This document shows positions 23,891-35,560 of a DNA stretch of 64,000 nucleotides, piece after piece. The DNA is from Areca catechu. Its lineage: Eukaryota > Streptophyta > Magnoliopsida > Arecales > Arecaceae. The translations under genes were made by a program, and so were the position numbers. The DNA lies in contig CM038044.1 in the NCBI GenBank assembly GCA_021397845.1, positions 42,518,354 to 42,582,353 of the forward strand. The letters are read 5' to 3'. How positions within the stretch are numbered: the stretch's first letter is position 1; every line of letters begins with the position of its first letter. A model generated the notes under the pieces. It saw only the letters and a program-made list of their open reading frames with translations. It was not told the DNA's origin and searched no databases.

Positions 23891-24155
23891 TAATATATAA
23901 ATAATATATAGACGGGAGGCAGCAACAACAAAATATATATATATATATAATATATATATAGACATATAATCGTCTATATATATATTATATATATATAATA
24001 TATATATAGACGGGAGTCATTTTGTATATAGACGGGAGGCAGCAACAACAAAATATATATATATATAATTTTTTGTTGTATATATAATTTATATATATAT
24101 TTTGTTGTATATATAATTTTTTGTTGTGTATATATATATATATATATATATATGG
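23642..24155. repeat. (TA)n cluster with reiterated LTR-tail sequence in both orientations
   Basis: The LTR tail tagacgggaggcagcaaca is present at 23642, 23800, 23909 and 24029, and in inverted orientation at 23683-23709. A linked word, gagtcattttgtatatagac, occurs at about 23784 and 24015, and inverted near 23705-23728. Between them run long (TA)n tracts, the largest at 23824-23885. The inverted copies could form large cruciforms. The YIYIYIY frames here are artefacts of the repeat. Confidence 0.85.
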
Positions 24156-24618
24156 ACTTTGTTCTAGTTATGCCCAGTGTACCTCTTATAGAGTTACGCT
24201 TTTGTTGAATTGGATGATAGGGACCCTACAATAATGATAAGCAATTAGATATGATCTACTATTTCTAAACTACTCACACATCAAAAAATCATATGATTTG
24301 GAGATCTTTAGCGCATCAAGTGGTTGTAAAACATTTATTGTTCCATGTCATGTAAACTATCCAATGTTATTTAAAAGATGATGCAATTAGACATTCAAAA
24401 CACTGCATAAGGTTTTGGAATCCAAGAACCTAAGTTAATCTTAAATCCAACTACTTTCCTAATATAGGTTTAAATCCTAGTATTGGGCCTTGTCTTGGTC
24501 TCTGGGATGGTATGGTATTTGGACTAGACGGTTTGATCAGGATGGGCTGAAACAGTCACTAATAGCAAGAATTAAAAAGTAAAAAGAAAAGAAGTTCCAT
24601 CCCAGTATTTCTACTGGT

Positions 24619-24732
24619 GAAAATTATCAATCTTTATTATGTCATATCTTGTCAATTATCCTATTGGCTTTTTATGAAAATTATCAATCTTTATTATGTC
24701 ATATCTTGTCAATTATCCTATTGGCTTTTTAT
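24619..24732 (+). repeat. 57-bp perfect tandem duplication
   Basis: The segment gaaaattatcaatctttatt...ggctttttat occurs at 24619-24675 and again at 24676-24732 without any change seen. It lies in P4H intron 2, about 200 bases before exon 3. Confidence 0.92.
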
Positions 24733-24935
24733 ACTTTTAACATTCATTTGGTTGTTCCTCTATTTCTTAAGATGTTTATAGTTTTGCCAAGTGTAATATC
24801 TTTCATATGCACCTTTGTTTTGTAAACATAGCCTTGATGATCTTTTCTATTAGAGTTACATATTGTGATCAATATATTCTGGTGTTTCATTCAAAATTGA
24901 TACTGTAATCCTTATGGTATAAGTACTGGTTGCAG

Positions 24936-24988
24936 GTGCTTCACATTGGGAGAATGACAAAGATGCCAGTGTGCTTCGTCTCGGATTT
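24936..24988 (+). CDS. P4H1: Prolyl 4-hydroxylase (P4H1-like), exon 3
   Basis: The exon follows the acceptor ggttgcag and reads (G)ASHWENDKDASVLRLGF before the donor GTATGT. It corresponds to VSRWANDKDAELLRIGNV in Arabidopsis P4H1, the segment just ahead of the catalytic domain. It takes up the split codon left by exon 2 and ends on a codon boundary, as exon 4 requires. At 53 bases it is too short for ordinary frame searches and was recognised by homology and splice sites. Confidence 0.85.
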
Positions 24989-26744
24989 GTATGTTTGAAC
25001 TCTTAGTTTTTACCATACACTTGCTGTTCATGTTTACTAGTTTTTTCATCTGCTAAATTCACCATTTTAGTATTGTACCTTTTAACATCCGCATGCCATG
25101 GTTCTGCTTTGGGAAAAATGTGACATCAATAATCTATATTATTATTGTATTGAATTCTGTTGTTTGGGTGACTGAACTTTGTTTCCTCTAGATTGGTGAA
25201 TTAGTTCAAGTTTAACCATAATGGGTTGAACATAAAAGGGTATCCATTTTTACCAAATTCTATCTTGTGTTTGATGAATCATTTTGAGTTCAGAAGATAA
25301 TTTAACTGAGTTTTGGGCATCTAATGAACTCTTGAACTTGTTTAAGTTGAAAGAATAAACTTTATCTCTTTCATACTCCTCATAAAGAAAATCTAGGAGA
25401 TGAGGTCGATTTTTTAGGATTAACCACAATATAAACTAGGCTTGTAGATGAGTATAGAATTTTGTTTCCAGAAATATTGATGTTCTTCTGGGTGGAGCCA
25501 GGAATTCCTTGCAATAAGGGCACCATTGTCAACTAATGATTGATTGACAAGCCTTAATTATAATTTATTTTATCATGAGTAACATAATCATGATAGAGAA
25601 ATTTCTTAAAAGTTCAATTTAGAAATGTATAGGCATTACCATCAATCATAACTTCATTTATGATATATTCTGTAGAAGCAACTACAACATCATGCATTAT
25701 AATTTAGCACAAATAACAATTATTATTACAAATAATAAAAATTATGAATATAAATAGAAGGAAAAACAAGAAAAATGCATGATACTCTAATTACAAATCA
25801 CTCAATCAACTTGGAGTTGACCATTCAATGATGCATAAGTAGTATCCAATCGAATAAAGAAAGGTAGAGTATAGGTTCAGTTCAATTTTACTCAAAAGGT
25901 AACGACAAAATAATAATGATGATGCAGCAATAATATAGTGAAATATATATTGTTTAATATTCTAGGCAGGCAATAGTTCTTCATAATAATTGAAAAAGCA
26001 GAACAAATATTTGGTAATGTGGACTATACTCTGCAAGTTAATATCAGATGAACCAAAACTACAAAAGTGTTATAATGGGCTTTATAAATTTCCTTAAAAA
26101 TAGGTTGACAGGTTATTAGGCATCAACTCATAACTCTATCATCCTATTCGCTTATGAGAAACTTGATCATGAGAGCAACCAGGATTAAACAATATTCGAC
26201 ATTTGTCTTTTGGCAATTAATTTAAAATTAGGCTTGAGTGGTTGATAGATTGTAAACCTCAATAATCTGAGTACCTTATCAGTTCTCTTATTGAAGAGCA
26301 TTTTTACAAATCTCAGGGAGTTGTAACTATTGCTGTATTAATTTTTTAAATATTGTAAGGTTTAGCAATTAATTTCTTGCAAAACAAATTTTATGTATAA
26401 ATACTAGAGATGCCGGGGAACTAACCTTTCATTCTGGTTACTGGTATGTTATGATACCATGTTGACATGTGGTATGCCTCTTGGTGCTGGCACCTAAAAA
26501 TTAAGGTGATGTACCATATATCAACTTGGTACTTAGAGGCATATTGGTGTTGGTACTATAATAGTATAGTACGATATGATATGTCTATGACCAATATTAT
26601 TTTGTATATATTGGTACCAAGGATCCCGATATCGGTATCGAAACCCGTACCGATACTAGGTCGGTACAGTACGGTATCGATATGGTACCGGTACGTACCG
26701 TACCGTGTGCCGGTATGGTAGAAACTGGCACACCCTTTTTTTAG

Positions 26745-26815
26745 GTTTTAGGATTTTGTTTAGAGTTTTAGGGTTTAGGATTTAGTATTTAGGGTTCAGA
26801 GTTTAGGATTTAAAA
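26745..26815. repeat. Telomere-like TTTAGGG tract in hAT A
   Basis: The words ttttagggtttagg, ttagggttcag and gtttaggattt form a degenerate run of the plant telomere unit TTTAGGG. Elements B and C carry the same kind of tract at the equivalent end, so it is part of the transposon. Confidence 0.75.
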
Positions 26816-28670
26816 AATGCTAATACATTAAAGTAAGCTTCTAACCATTAATTCTAATTAAAGTAAGATATAAAATTGTGATTAAAGTAAGATTAAGAGT
26901 AGTTAATGAAAGTGAAAGGTAAAATATAAATATAATTACATATCGATATTTAGAATCAGGTCGAGTGTTGATGTCCATAAATATTGAGATCATTAATATA
27001 CCAAAAAGGAAGATTAGTAAATCCCTCTAACTAGGCAGCATGGTACTTTTATAAACTCATCTAAAAAGGTATGCGTGATGAATTGTAACTCATCGCAGAT
27101 CCCTCGCTGAGGTCCTGACTCTAAGAGGTATCCAAAGATTGATGATATGACTGTTCAGGGGCTCATCTAAATATATCAGCAGCCAAATCAGATTTGTAAG
27201 ATGCTTTGGGCTGTATGGAATAATAACCACTAGAAGATATTTTGAATGCACCATATGGACCATATGGATTACAAGCTGCTGGTAGCTATGGTTAAGAGGA
27301 TCCTGAATATGAGGATGACTCTGATATATCCATGGATCCTACTCCATGTGCAAGAGTTGCAGTTGCATCATGTCCCGAATGACCTTACGGAGCTTGTCTA
27401 TATGAAATCGTATCACCATGAGGTCTACCAGCTGGTGCACCATGGTCTGTATCTTGTGGCATGACTAAACTGACTCACTAGTAAATCGAAGATGCATAGG
27501 TGGCTGCGTCTCCTATCCTTCGACTCCTCCCTGATTACTAGATCCCCCACTATCGGAAGAAGCACTAGCACCCCTCTTTGGTATCTAAATCTGAATGAAC
27601 TGGGTGCTTCGGTGGAGATGTAATTGCCTTTCCTTTTCTTTTATCTCTAGGCTGAATAGATGACGGGGAGGGATGATGTGATGTATTTGCTGGAGCCCTG
27701 TGAGGAATATTGCTTGTTGTCCATTATTCAGCATCCATTCCAGCCTTGCTAGCTACAAAACTGGTTGGTCGAGGAGGTGATCCTGGCTCATCAAGCTCTG
27801 ATTTTTGCTGCTAACTCACGACCTATTCAATCATTGAATCTTCATCCTCATCAACATATGTACTTGCAGTGGGATCGGAGTCTTTCAATTTAACTTCATC
27901 TTGAATGTACTTTAGCCTCAACCTTTTATTATAGTGTACATAAACAAGATCATTGATGCGTTTTTGTTTTAGACGGTTCTTCTGCTTAGAGTGGATAAGG
28001 TCAAATGTAGACCAATTACACTCACATCCACTAGATGATACTGTATGTGAGAGAATCTTGACTGCAAGAATTTTCAGATATTTTGCAGATCCACCAAAAT
28101 GCACTTGCCATTTAGCTGCAAAAAATATTAAATCATTTAGAATTTTGGATTCAGCAAAATTAAAAAAATCAGTTTGAATCTAATATTAGACTTAGTACTT
28201 AGTAGTACCTATCAGGATTCATATTTGATTTACTTCTGATGGCTACAGTGAATCCAAAAGAATCTGTGCCATTCTTAAACAATTTCGTCTAGAAAAAAGT
28301 GTTGTTATCGTGTGTTACTTGTTGAAATTAGTGCTAATAAAAATCACTTAACAATTTCAACTTACTTTTTCTAGGCACATAGCTGCGATATCTAGATCGG
28401 GCTCCATCTTATATATAACATTGCATAGGGCAAATATAAGCTGTTCATCTATAGCAAAGGCAGGTATGGAGTATTGGAATTTCAGATTCAGATAGTAAGC
28501 TGTATATATATTTTAATAATTAGTCAAGTATACTTATACAAATATAATATAATTTAAAATTTTAGAGAGTTCATAATTTACTGCGTACCTGCTAGATGCA
28601 AATCCGAATTTATTTGATAACTTCACTATCTATCAATGATCTGGATATACTCAATAGCATGTGCTGGATC

Positions 28671-28882
28671 CAAGGATTCAGGTCCTGGCAGGATGTTCCA
28701 TAGAATACCGGGATGGGGTACCATCCCATGCGTTGGGATAAAACGTCCCACCAGTGTCCCAACATCCCAATTGAGATGTCTTGGAACATCCCCTATCCGA
28801 GTGTCGGGACGGGGTGGGACACCGGCACATCCCATTTCATTAAAAATTGAGACATTCCCATTCCATTAGATTTAAAACCTTG
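28671..28882. mobile_element. hAT-type MITE, GGGACGTCCC family, inside hAT A
   Basis: The 212-bp element starts CAAGGATTCAGGTCC and ends TTTAAAACCTTG. Its flanks are gctggatc and gatatatc. The matching unoccupied site in element C reads gatggatc, so both flanks derive from one 8-bp duplication that has since mutated. It breaks the transposase of element A. Confidence 0.82.
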
Positions 28883-29516
28883 GATATATCTGTCTCTTGG
28901 ATTTTTTCCTTTGCCATTTGCATCATGTAATACAGGAAGTCCATTTGAGCATATTTTTTAGAGTCCATGCTCGAAGTACCTCATGTAGAGGCTTTAACCT
29001 CCACTATCCTTTCAGCCTGCTGCCAGAATGTTTGTCTCGTTACTAAATTCTCTACATTGCTCCTTTCAGTATTTGCTTTGGCATATCTGCTCTACTGCCA
29101 TTCTTGACTGACAAACATCTGACATAGCTCTACTTTCTTGCCAATAAGACTATCAAGTGCTATATAATTTGTAGCAAATTATGTGACCTCTGGTCTCAAT
29201 ATTTCTTTTCTATTAAAGTTCCTCATTAATGATAAGACTCATGTATGGTTATAGATGAATCTGGTGAATAGTCTATACTAATTCAAGTATCTTCTGTACC
29301 TCACAGATTTTTTCAGTATCCATCAATATGAGGTCGATACAATGTGCAGCATAAGGGGTTCAGAAAATATGCGGTCACCACTGCATCAAGAGCTGCCCTG
29401 CGGCCTTATGCTATGGTCCATTATCTGTGATGACCTGCATGACATTTTGCTCTCCCACCTGATCAATTACTTTCATTAATCTGAAGATATAACTGCTGTC
29501 GTGCACCTGATTTAAA

Positions 29517-29612
29517 GCATCAATAGATTTATGAAATTTTTTTTTTCATCATAATAACTTCTTTTTGAAGCATCAATAGATTTATGAAATTTTTTTTTTC
29601 ATCATAATAAGT
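29517..29612 (+). repeat. 53-bp-offset tandem duplication in hAT A
   Basis: The segment gcatcaatagatttatgaaa...catcataataa occurs twice, offset by 53 bp. It lies in the DUF659 region of transposase A, next to a T run, and adds to the frame damage. Confidence 0.85.
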
Positions 29613-31809
29613 TAAGAAGTTGATGATGCTCCATTTAGTAGGACCAGTCCAACCATCACACATCACACATCACTGTCAATCCATACACGCACCACTTGCT
29701 CTGATAGGAGGCAATCTAATTTTTTAGCTCCTTATTGTTGTCTAGAAGCTGACTATAAATATTTCTCGATCCTAGAGGATCTACATCTGCATTAGCAGTC
29801 TATATAGATGAAATAGCAGAGCGATAATATGGATTGTCTATTGCGTATGCTGGGATATGACTGAAATGAAATCAGGATTCGATGGCCCACTTTATATCCT
29901 TCTTTTTATCCTTTTTTAGCATGCTATCAATCATCTGTTGATTGGAATTTCTGCTAGGAAGGGCATGTGGATCGACATTATGGATAGTGGCTCCTGCTAG
30001 AATGTTTCTAGAAGACTTCTTTCTACTGCCAAATGCTTCCAATATGGATGCAATATGGCTGGTGCCTCTCTTGATGGGCTCTTTGATTGAGGAGGTCCTA
30101 AACTATCTCATATTCTCTTGCCATACCTGCGGAGTTCGATCCCGATCTCAACTCAAAAGCTGATGGTCCAAATCGTCTCTGCCTGGCCGTCTTCTTTAGC
30201 TGCCTCTGCTCATACAAGCTCGTCTGAATGACAGCCTTTATCTGTGCCTCCTCATCAAAAGGAATAGATGCTCCCTCTGATTTCCTGGAATAATAAGGTG
30301 GTTCTGCGGCTTCACGGTCCACCTCTGCCTTCTTTGATGTTCTTTCCTTTCCAGCTTTGAAATCAGCAAAATACTTTTTCATCAACTGACGGACCTTCTA
30401 TGGACACTGTCGGCATGCAGATACATCAGAATGCTACTAGCCAAGTGTTGCAACAACCTCGTTATCTCACTACCTTTAAATTCTATATTGTACCATTTAC
30501 ACCTCCAGTGATGCCGATCCGAGAGCATTTCTCTATGTAACCAACTAATATCACGCTCCGGATCCTTCCTCCTCGATGGATCTATTCCTAAATATTTAAA
30601 AAGCACATAAGCTCAATAATTACATATATTAATTAATACTTTGTTAACCTAATTTTTTTATTTTTTATTTAAATATATGTATATTTTTATTTTTTAGATA
30701 TAAAAAATATGAAAAATTAAAATATTATAAAAAAATAATTTGATTTTAGATTTATGTAGGATCCTATCATAGATGCTATATACAAGTTTCACCGAATCGT
30801 GCCGAACCGGCCGGTTCGGGGCGTACCGAACCGGACCGGCGGTCGGCTGGCACGGTTCGGCTATAATAAATGGCACAGCTGCCTTAAAAACAAAAAAAAA
30901 ATGAATCGGGCCCGAACCGGTGCGAACTGGACCCTAACCGGTCGAATGGGCTCGAACCGGCCGGTTCGGCCCGATTCGGCTCGGTACGGTTCCAAAGGGG
31001 GGGGCTTTGTTTTTTGTCACATGGCTATAGTGTAGCCATGTGATGTCCAAAGGGGGGGCCTTGCTGCCTTTCCTTAAGGAAAGGCACGACACAGAGAGCT
31101 TAAGAGCTCTCTGTGTGTTCTCTGCAGCGACGCATGAAGGAAAACCAAGAAAAAAAAATACGCAGGGTCAATTTCAACCCAATTTAACCTGCAAAAATCG
31201 AAGGGGTAGGTATAATCAAGGTCCGTATATCCTTCTTTTTCCGTATTTTCGTCTTTCATAAGGTTAAATTTTGTTAAAATCCATGCAAATTAGAAAATTA
31301 AGAAGAAATGCTGTCAAAATTTATTTGTTGGCAATGATTTTAGAGTATATGGTAGATCTAGGATAGATTTATACAACGATACTAAAATCTTAATTTTTTG
31401 TTAAGTATATAATTTTTTAAATTAAAAATTAATTTTTGTATTAAAAAATTAATAAAAAAATAATTAGAAAAAAAACTGTAATTATAAATTATTAATCTAG
31501 GGCTTGTAAGCTATTCTTACTATAAATTCATGTCGATTTATTCAAGTTTTGTGCATCTCATGAATAGTGCCTGTAGGTCTTAAATTGAAAAAAAAATGAC
31601 TTTTAATGCATTTATAGGTTCTTAAAAAAATATATGTAGCATGTATGATGGAATCCTATATGAATCTAAAATTTAATTTTTTATATTTTTCTTTATTTTT
31701 AAAATTTTTTTAATTAAAAAAATAAAAAAATTAAAATAAAATTTAAAAATATGTTAATTAACTATTAATTAAGAAATATTATTATTGACCTTATATGTAA
31801 TTTAAATAT

Positions 31810-34800
31810 TCAGGTATCCATCCATCAAGGAGGAAGAAGGATCCGGAGCGGGACATTGGTTGGTTACATGGAGAGATGCTCTTGGGTCGGATAGAGGAGG
31901 AAGAAGGATCCGGAGCGGGACATTGGCTGGTTACATGGAGAGATGCTCTTGGGTCGGCATCACTGGAGGTGTAAATGATGCAATATCGAATTCAAAGGTA
32001 GGGGTAACAAGGTTGAAGCAGTACTTGGTTGGCGGCTATCCTGATGTATCTGCATGTCGACAGTGTTCACAGGAGGTCCGTCAGTTGATGAAGAAACACT
32101 TTGCTGATTTTAAAGCTGAGAAGGAAAGAACAGCAAAAAAGGAGGTGGACCGCAAAGCCGCAGAACCACCTTATCACTCAAGGGAGTCAGAGGAAGCATA
32201 TATTCCTTCTGATGAGGAGGCATAGATAGAGGCTGCTATTCAGGCGAGCTTGTATGAGCAGAGGTAGCAGGAGGAGGCAGCCAGGCATAGACAGCGATTT
32301 GGGCCATCAGCTTTTGAGTCAGGATCCGGATCCACTTCTGCTAGTGCTCCAGGAGAGTCTGAGACAGTTTAGGAGGACCTCTTCAGTCAGAGAGCCCGTC
32401 AAGAGAGGCACCGGTCGTATTGCATCCATGTTGGGAGCATTTGGTAGTAGGAGAAAGTCTTCCAGGCCCAGGGATATTCCAGAGGGAGTCACTATCCATG
32501 ATGCGATCCACATGCATTTTCCAGTAGAGATTCAAAACAACAGAGGATTGACACAATGCTGAAGAAGGATAAGAAGAAGGATATGTGGCGGGCCATCTCC
32601 TCCTGGTTTTATTTCAGTTATATCCCAGCCCATGCAGCAAACAATCTATAATATCGATCTGCTATTTCATCTATACAGGCTGCTGGTGCAGGTATAGATC
32701 CTCCAGCATCGAGGGATATCTATGGTCATCTTCTGGACAGCAATAAGGAGCTAGAAGGATGGATATCCTCATATCAGAGCAAGTGGCCTGTGTATGGATT
32801 GATGGTGATGTATGATGGTTGGACTGGTCCTACTAGACGGAGCATCATCAATTTCTTGACTTATTGTGATGGGAAGACTTTTTTCAGAAGTTTATTGATG
32901 CTTCAGATCAGGTGCACGACGCCAGTTATGTCCTCAGATTGATGGAGGAGGTGATTGATCAGGTGGGAGAGTATAATGTCGTGTAGGTCATCACAGATAA
33001 TGGACCACAGTACTGGGCCGCAGGGCAGATCTTGATGGAGCAGCGGCCGCATATTTTTTGGACCCCTTGTGCTGCACATTGTATAGACCTCATGTTGTTG
33101 GATGTTGGTAAAATTCGCAAGGTGCAGAAGATTGTTGAGCTAGCACAGTTTATCACCAGATTTATATATAACCATACATGGGTCTTATCATTGATGAGGA
33201 GCTTTACAGGAGGGAAATATTGAGACCGGGGGTCACACGGTTTGCAACTAATTATATTGCACTTGATAGTCTTCTTCGCAAGAAAGCAGAGCTGCGTCAG
33301 ATGTTTGTTAGTCAGGAGTGGCAGGACAACAGATTTGACAGGACAAATATTGAGGGAAGCAATGTGGAGAATTTGGTGATGAGACAGACATTCTGGCAGC
33401 GGGCTGAGAGGGTAGTGGAGGCTATCAAGCCTCTATATGAGGTACTTCGTCTCGTGGACTCCGAGAGGTATGCTCAGATGGGCTTCTTATATTTCATGAT
33501 GCAAAGGACAAAGGAAAAGATCTAGGAGGCAGATCCATCACATGCACATGAGTATATCCGGATCATTGATGGACGGTGGAGTTATCAAATGAGTTCGGAT
33601 TTGCATCTAGCAGGTACGTAGTATTTTATGAAGTTCCTAAAAATTAAGTTTCAATTAGATTCATACAAGTACGCTTGACTGATTCTTAAAATATATGTGC
33701 AGCTTACTATCTAAATCCGAGATTTCAGTACACCGTACCGGACATTGCCATGGACGAGGATCTTATATCTGCCCTGCGCAATATTATATATAAGATGGAG
33801 CCCAATCCAGATATCGCTGCTATGTGCCTTGAAGAAGTAAAGTTGAAATTATCGCTGCTATGTGCCTTGAAAAAGTAAGTTAGGTTGAAATTATTGAATG
33901 ATTTTTAATAGCATTAATTTCAACAAGCTAACAAATTTTTTTCTGGCAGACGAAATTTTTTAGGAAGGGCACAGATTCGTTTGGATCCACTATAGCGGTC
34001 AGAAGTAAATCAAAGATGAATCCTAATAGGTATTACTAAGGAGTAAGTCTAATTGAATATCAGTATCAAATTTTTTATTTTGCCAAATTTAAAATTCTAA
34101 ATGATGTAATGTCTTTTGCAGCTGAATGGTGGGTGCATTTTGGTGGATCAGCTAAAAATTTGAAGGTTCTTGCAGTGAAGATCCTCTCCCAGACGGTTTC
34201 CTCCGATGGATGTGAGCGCAACTGGTCTACATTTGGTCTTATCCACTCCAAACAGAGGAACTGTCTGAAACAGAAACGTCTCAACGATCTTGTGTATGTA
34301 CATTATAATTTAAGGTTGAGGCTAAAATGTATTCAGGAAGAAGTATAATTGAAATATCCAGATCTCACTGCAAGTTCATATATTGATGATGATGAAGATC
34401 CAATGATTGGGTGGGTCATGGGTCAGCAGCAGCAGCAGCCAGAGCTTGATAAGCCAGGATCGCCTCCTCGACCAGCCAGTTTTGTAGCTAGTGAGGCTGG
34501 GGTGGATGCTAGACAGTGGGCAACAAGTCATATTCCTCACAGGGCTCCAGCAGATACAGCACATCGTCCGTCCCCACCATCTAGTAGACCTGGAGACAGG
34601 AAAAGGAAAAGCAGTTGTACCTCCATCGGAGCATTCAGTCTACTCAGGTTCAGATACCAGAGACAGTGATGATAGTGCTTCAGATAGTGGAGGATCTAGT
34701 GATCAGGAAGGGGCAGAAGGACAGGAGTCGCAGCCTCCTAGTCCTATTCGATTCACTGGGGAGTTGCAGTTTTACCATGCCACGCAGGATACAGATCATG

Positions 34801-35290
34801 GAGCACCATCTGATATACCTCGTGGTGATACGATTCCATATAGGCGACGGGCTCCGCGTGGTCGTTCGGGACACAATACAGCTGCAGATCTTGCACGTGG
34901 AATAGGATCCTTGGATGTATCTGGATCATCCTCATATTCAGGATCCTCTTATCCGCAGCTACCGGCAGCTTATGGTCCATATGATCCATATGGTGCATCC
35001 GAGACGTCAGCATTCAGTGGTTATTATCCCGGAGCATCTTATGCATCTGATTTTGTTGCTGGTATATTTGGATTCCTCCCTACATCTGCACTGCCATATC
35101 GTCAGTCTCTGGACAGCTCTTAGAGTCGGGACATCAGAGAGAGATCTGCGATTAGTTATGGCCCGTCACGCATACCTTCTGGGATGAGCTTAGAGGAGTA
35201 TCATGCTGCTTGGCATGAGGGACATGCCGACTTTCCTACGGAGTACATACATGATCCCTATATTTATGGACATCATCACTCTACCCGATT
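31810..35290 (+). pseudogene. hAT transposase B (BED, DUF659, hAT-C), broken
   Basis: The order of domains is clear. A BED finger (HHWRCK, stop TGA at 31976, CNIEFKG; then VGVTRLKQYLVGGYPDVSAC) is followed by a charged linker. The DUF659/DDE core has DGWTGPTRRSIINFLTYCDG near 32815, VITDNGPQYWAAG near 32990 and the CAAHCIDL motif near 33075. Next comes GKYLRPGVTRFATN-like sequence (33220) and introns near 33615-33700 and 33840-33950. The hAT-C region has GCERNWSTFGLIHSKQRN (34211), and a Ser/Pro/Tyr-rich tail runs to about 35120. The catalytic Asp, Asp and Glu candidates are kept. A 67-bp duplication at 31829-31960, a few stops and a frameshift near 32890 prevent one continuous protein. Confidence 0.85.
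31829..31962 (+). repeat. 67-bp tandem duplication in hAT B BED exon
   Basis: The segment ggaggaagaaggatccggag...cttgggtcgg is repeated with a 67-bp offset (31829 and 31896), with one base differing (attggttgg against attggctgg). Since 67 is not a multiple of three, it shifts the frame before the zinc finger. Confidence 0.88.
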
Positions 35291-35394
35291 CTAGACATTG
35301 GTATGTAATTATATGTTTATGACACATTTTACTTTCATTAATTGCTGATAATCTTAGTTTAATTATCAATTTTTTTTTATTTCAATTGAAAATA

Positions 35395-35560
35395 GTCCTA
35401 AATATTAGTATTTAGTCCTAAACCCTAAAGCGGTACGCCATCCTAAACCCTAAATCCTAAACTGGCCTAAACCCTAAATCCTAAACCGGCCTAAACCCTA
35501 AACCGGCCTAAACCCTTAAAAAATAAACCATAAACCCTAAACCCTTAAAAATTAAAATAA
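35395..35560. repeat. Telomere-like CCCTAAA tract in hAT B
   Basis: About twelve degenerate copies of cctaaac/ccctaaa are mixed with cctaaaccgg words, next to the terminal ggtacc array. The same tract, inverted, occurs in element C (55335-55445) and more degenerate in A. It is part of the transposon end and does not mark a chromosome end. Confidence 0.85.

Larger units (their letters stand above)
15512..24935 (+). other. P4H1-like intron 2 (about 9.4 kb)
   Basis: The intron runs from GTACAA to ...ggttgcag. It contains an RPA-like remnant (17721-18098), a GGTACC-type MITE (19276-19659), the 3' part of a second Tat-type element (about 19660-23660), the LTR-tail/(TA)n cluster and a 57-bp duplication. 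No feature was found in 15512-17720 or 18099-19275, which are plain AT-rich sequence. Confidence 0.7.
27080..30606 (-). pseudogene. hAT transposase A (BED, DUF659, hAT-C), broken
   Basis: In coding order, a BED zinc finger appears as HHWRCKWYNIEFKG (30606-30382), where the second zinc Cys is Tyr. A Lys/Glu-rich linker follows, then a DUF659-type core with SIINFLT and VITDNGP (about 29650-29400). The C-terminal dimerisation region reads GCECNWSTFDLIHSKQKNRL (28104-27823), with Cys where B and C have CERNW. A Pro/Ser/Tyr-rich tail extends to about 27080. Stops and frameshifts are frequent, a MITE sits at 28671, and element B splits the sequence upstream of the coding part. It is the most decayed of the three hAT transposases. 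Confidence 0.8.

Noticed and set aside
23550..23965. YIYIYI-rich frames
   Set aside because: They are translations of (TA)n repeat on both strands.
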